Assembly (NCBI GenBank): GCA_002306075.1
Contig: DBRW01000008.1
Coordinates: forward strand, 427-6,911
DNA length: 6,485 bases
Direction of reading: 5' to 3'
DNA from: Synergistaceae bacterium UBA1358
Lineage (GTDB): Bacteria; Synergistota; Synergistia; Synergistales; Synergistaceae
Part shown: positions 5,533 to 6,485 of the stretch, piece by piece
Layout of the letters: each line of letters opens with the position of its first letter
How positions within the stretch are numbered: position 1 is the stretch's first letter
Position numbers and translations under genes: made by a program
Notes under the pieces: model-generated
The model's input: the letters and a program-made list of their open reading frames with translations, nothing else
Told to the model about the DNA's origin: nothing
Databases searched by the model: none

Positions 5533-6485
5533 ATGGCCCACAACCACACCCACGGATCCCCTTACTCGAGGCTCACAGAGAGGCTGAACAGGTTTCCTCA
5601 GGGAGCTCCGGCCTCAAAGCTTCTTTTTGACATACTCAAGATCCTGATGACGGAAAAGGAGGCAGGCCTGATGGCCCAGCTTCCGATAAAGCCATTCAGA
5701 GCGAAACAGGCGGCCGAAATCTGGAAGCTCTCTGAATGCGATGCGCAAAAGGTGCTTGACGAACTTGCCGCCAGAGCCCTGCTTGTGGACATCGAGCAGG
5801 ACGGAGAGCAGATGTATGCGGTCCCGCCGCCTATGGCCGGCTTCTTTGAGTTCTCACTTATGAGGGTCAGGGAGGACATCGACCAAAAGACGCTGAGCGA
5901 ACTCTTCCAGCAGTATATAACCGTGGAGGAAGACTTCATGAAAGATCTCGTCTGCAACGGAGAGATACAGATGGGGAGGATCTTCCCTCAGGAGCCGCAG
6001 ATCCCCGACGAATACGCGCTACACGTACTTGACTACGAGCGGGCAACAAACGTGATAGAAACTGCCTCGCACATCGGGGTGAGCATGTGCTACTGCAGGC
6101 ACAAAGCCCTGCACAACGGAACTGTCTGCGACGCCCCTATGGATATATGCATGACATTCAACACGACGGCGGCAACTCTAATCAAACACGGACACGCGAG
6201 ACAGATCGATGTTACGGAATGCAAAGACCTGCTGCAGCAGGCATACGAACATGACCTGGTCCAGTTCGGCGAGAACGTACGCAGGAACGTCAATTTCATC
6301 TGCAACTGCTGTTCATGCTGCTGTGAGGCCCTTCTGGCCATCAAGCGCTTCGGGGTAGCCCAGACGATATGCTCGAACTTCATCACAAAGGCGGACAGTG
6401 ATAAGTGCATCGGGTGCGGAAAGTGCAAAAATATATGCCCGGTCGAAGCCATAGAGATGGCCGGTGAGGGTCAGGTGAAAAAGGC
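5533..6485 (+). CDS. 4Fe-4S cluster-binding protein with ferredoxin motif, 3' end outside window
   Basis: The first 317 residues are present and the gene runs off the window. Residues about 30-100 are helical and end in a beta-hairpin-like stretch resembling a winged-helix domain (KQAAEIWKLSECDAQKVLDEL). A conserved central domain follows, with cysteines at 186, 188, 199 and 206 (MCYCRHK, then C-x6-C), and after about 50 residues the segment CNCCSCCC (257-264). A ferredoxin-type motif C-x2-C-x2-C-x3-CP is at 292-302. This architecture matches uncharacterised 4Fe-4S proteins of strict anaerobes, which I know by pattern rather than by name. It likely carries at least two clusters and transfers electrons in the cytoplasm; no signal peptide or membrane helix is visible. 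A short His-rich N-terminus (MAHNHTHG) may bind metal. The start at 5533 is set by GGAGG. It appears to have its own promoter region behind the PfoR-like gene. Partner and reaction are unknown. Confidence 0.88.
   Translation, partial: MAHNHTHGSPYSRLTERLNRFPQGAPASKLLFDILKILMTEKEAGLMAQLPIKPFRAKQAAEIWKLSECDAQKVLDELAARALLVDIEQDGEQMYAVPPPMAGFFEFSLMRVREDIDQKTLSELFQQYITVEEDFMKDLVCNGEIQMGRIFPQEPQIPDEYALHVLDYERATNVIETASHIGVSMCYCRHKALHNGTVCDAPMDICMTFNTTAATLIKHGHARQIDVTECKDLLQQAYEHDLVQFGENVRRNVNFICNCCSCCCEALLAIKRFGVAQTICSNFITKADSDKCIGCGKCKNICPVEAIEMAGEGQVKK

Noticed and set aside
6090..6452. 120-residue minus-strand frame opposite the iron-sulfur protein
   Set aside because: The plus strand carries clear cysteine-cluster motifs throughout; the antisense frame has none.
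1..6485. CRISPR arrays, tRNA/rRNA genes, insertion sequences, phage or toxin-antitoxin genes
   Set aside because: No regularly spaced repeats, cloverleaf-like segments, transposase motifs or small toxin-like gene pairs were seen on either strand.

Overview
This 6.5 kb window is a compact, gene-dense bacterial chromosome segment of moderately high GC. It favours AGG for arginine and ATA for isoleucine, and uses at least one TTG start. The gene set suits a strictly anaerobic amino-acid fermenter: an oxygen-sensitive iron-sulfur serine dehydratase, a PfoR-family membrane protein and a cysteine-rich iron-sulfur protein. My best guess for the lineage is Synergistota (Cloacibacillus/Synergistes-like), with anaerobic Firmicutes as the alternative. 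This is inference from gene content and codon use; there is no rRNA or marker gene to prove it.

Left part (1-2640). The first 65 bases may hold the start of a minus-strand gene running off the window, but this is weakly supported. A three-gene plus-strand cluster follows: a YeiH/UPF0324-family transporter (229-1236), an unrecognised protein with an N-terminal winged-helix-like segment (1244-2230), and a three-helix membrane protein resembling a PQ-loop half-transporter (2249-2599). Gaps are 7 and 18 bases, so they are probably one operon. A strong hairpin (2606-2632) separates this cluster from the convergent next gene and fits best as the terminator of that gene, possibly working in both directions.

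Middle part (2640-5378). A minus-strand gene (2640-4178) encodes a 512-residue serine dehydratase in which the beta domain, a degenerate ACT-like segment and the catalytic alpha domain are fused in one chain. Diverging from it is a PfoR/EIIC-like membrane protein (4350-5378). The 171-base spacer between their starts carries a good sigma-70-type promoter for the pfoR-like gene, a weaker one for the dehydratase, and a dyad (4249-4267) between the two. This suggests coordinated control of an uptake-and-deamination pair, with the PfoR-like protein as candidate serine or related amino-acid permease.

Right part (5379-6485). A short spacer contains two overlapping, mutually exclusive inverted repeats, the second overlapping a perfect TATAAT. 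Then comes the start of an iron-sulfur protein (5533 onward) with a winged-helix-like N-terminus, a cysteine cluster, an unusual CNCCSCCC segment and a 4Fe-4S ferredoxin motif. The window ends inside this gene.

I see no tRNA, rRNA, CRISPR array, insertion sequence or phage gene. The most rewarding items for follow-up are the dehydratase/PfoR-like divergon, the deviations in the dehydratase's conserved motifs, and the overlapping inverted repeats at 5437-5480.
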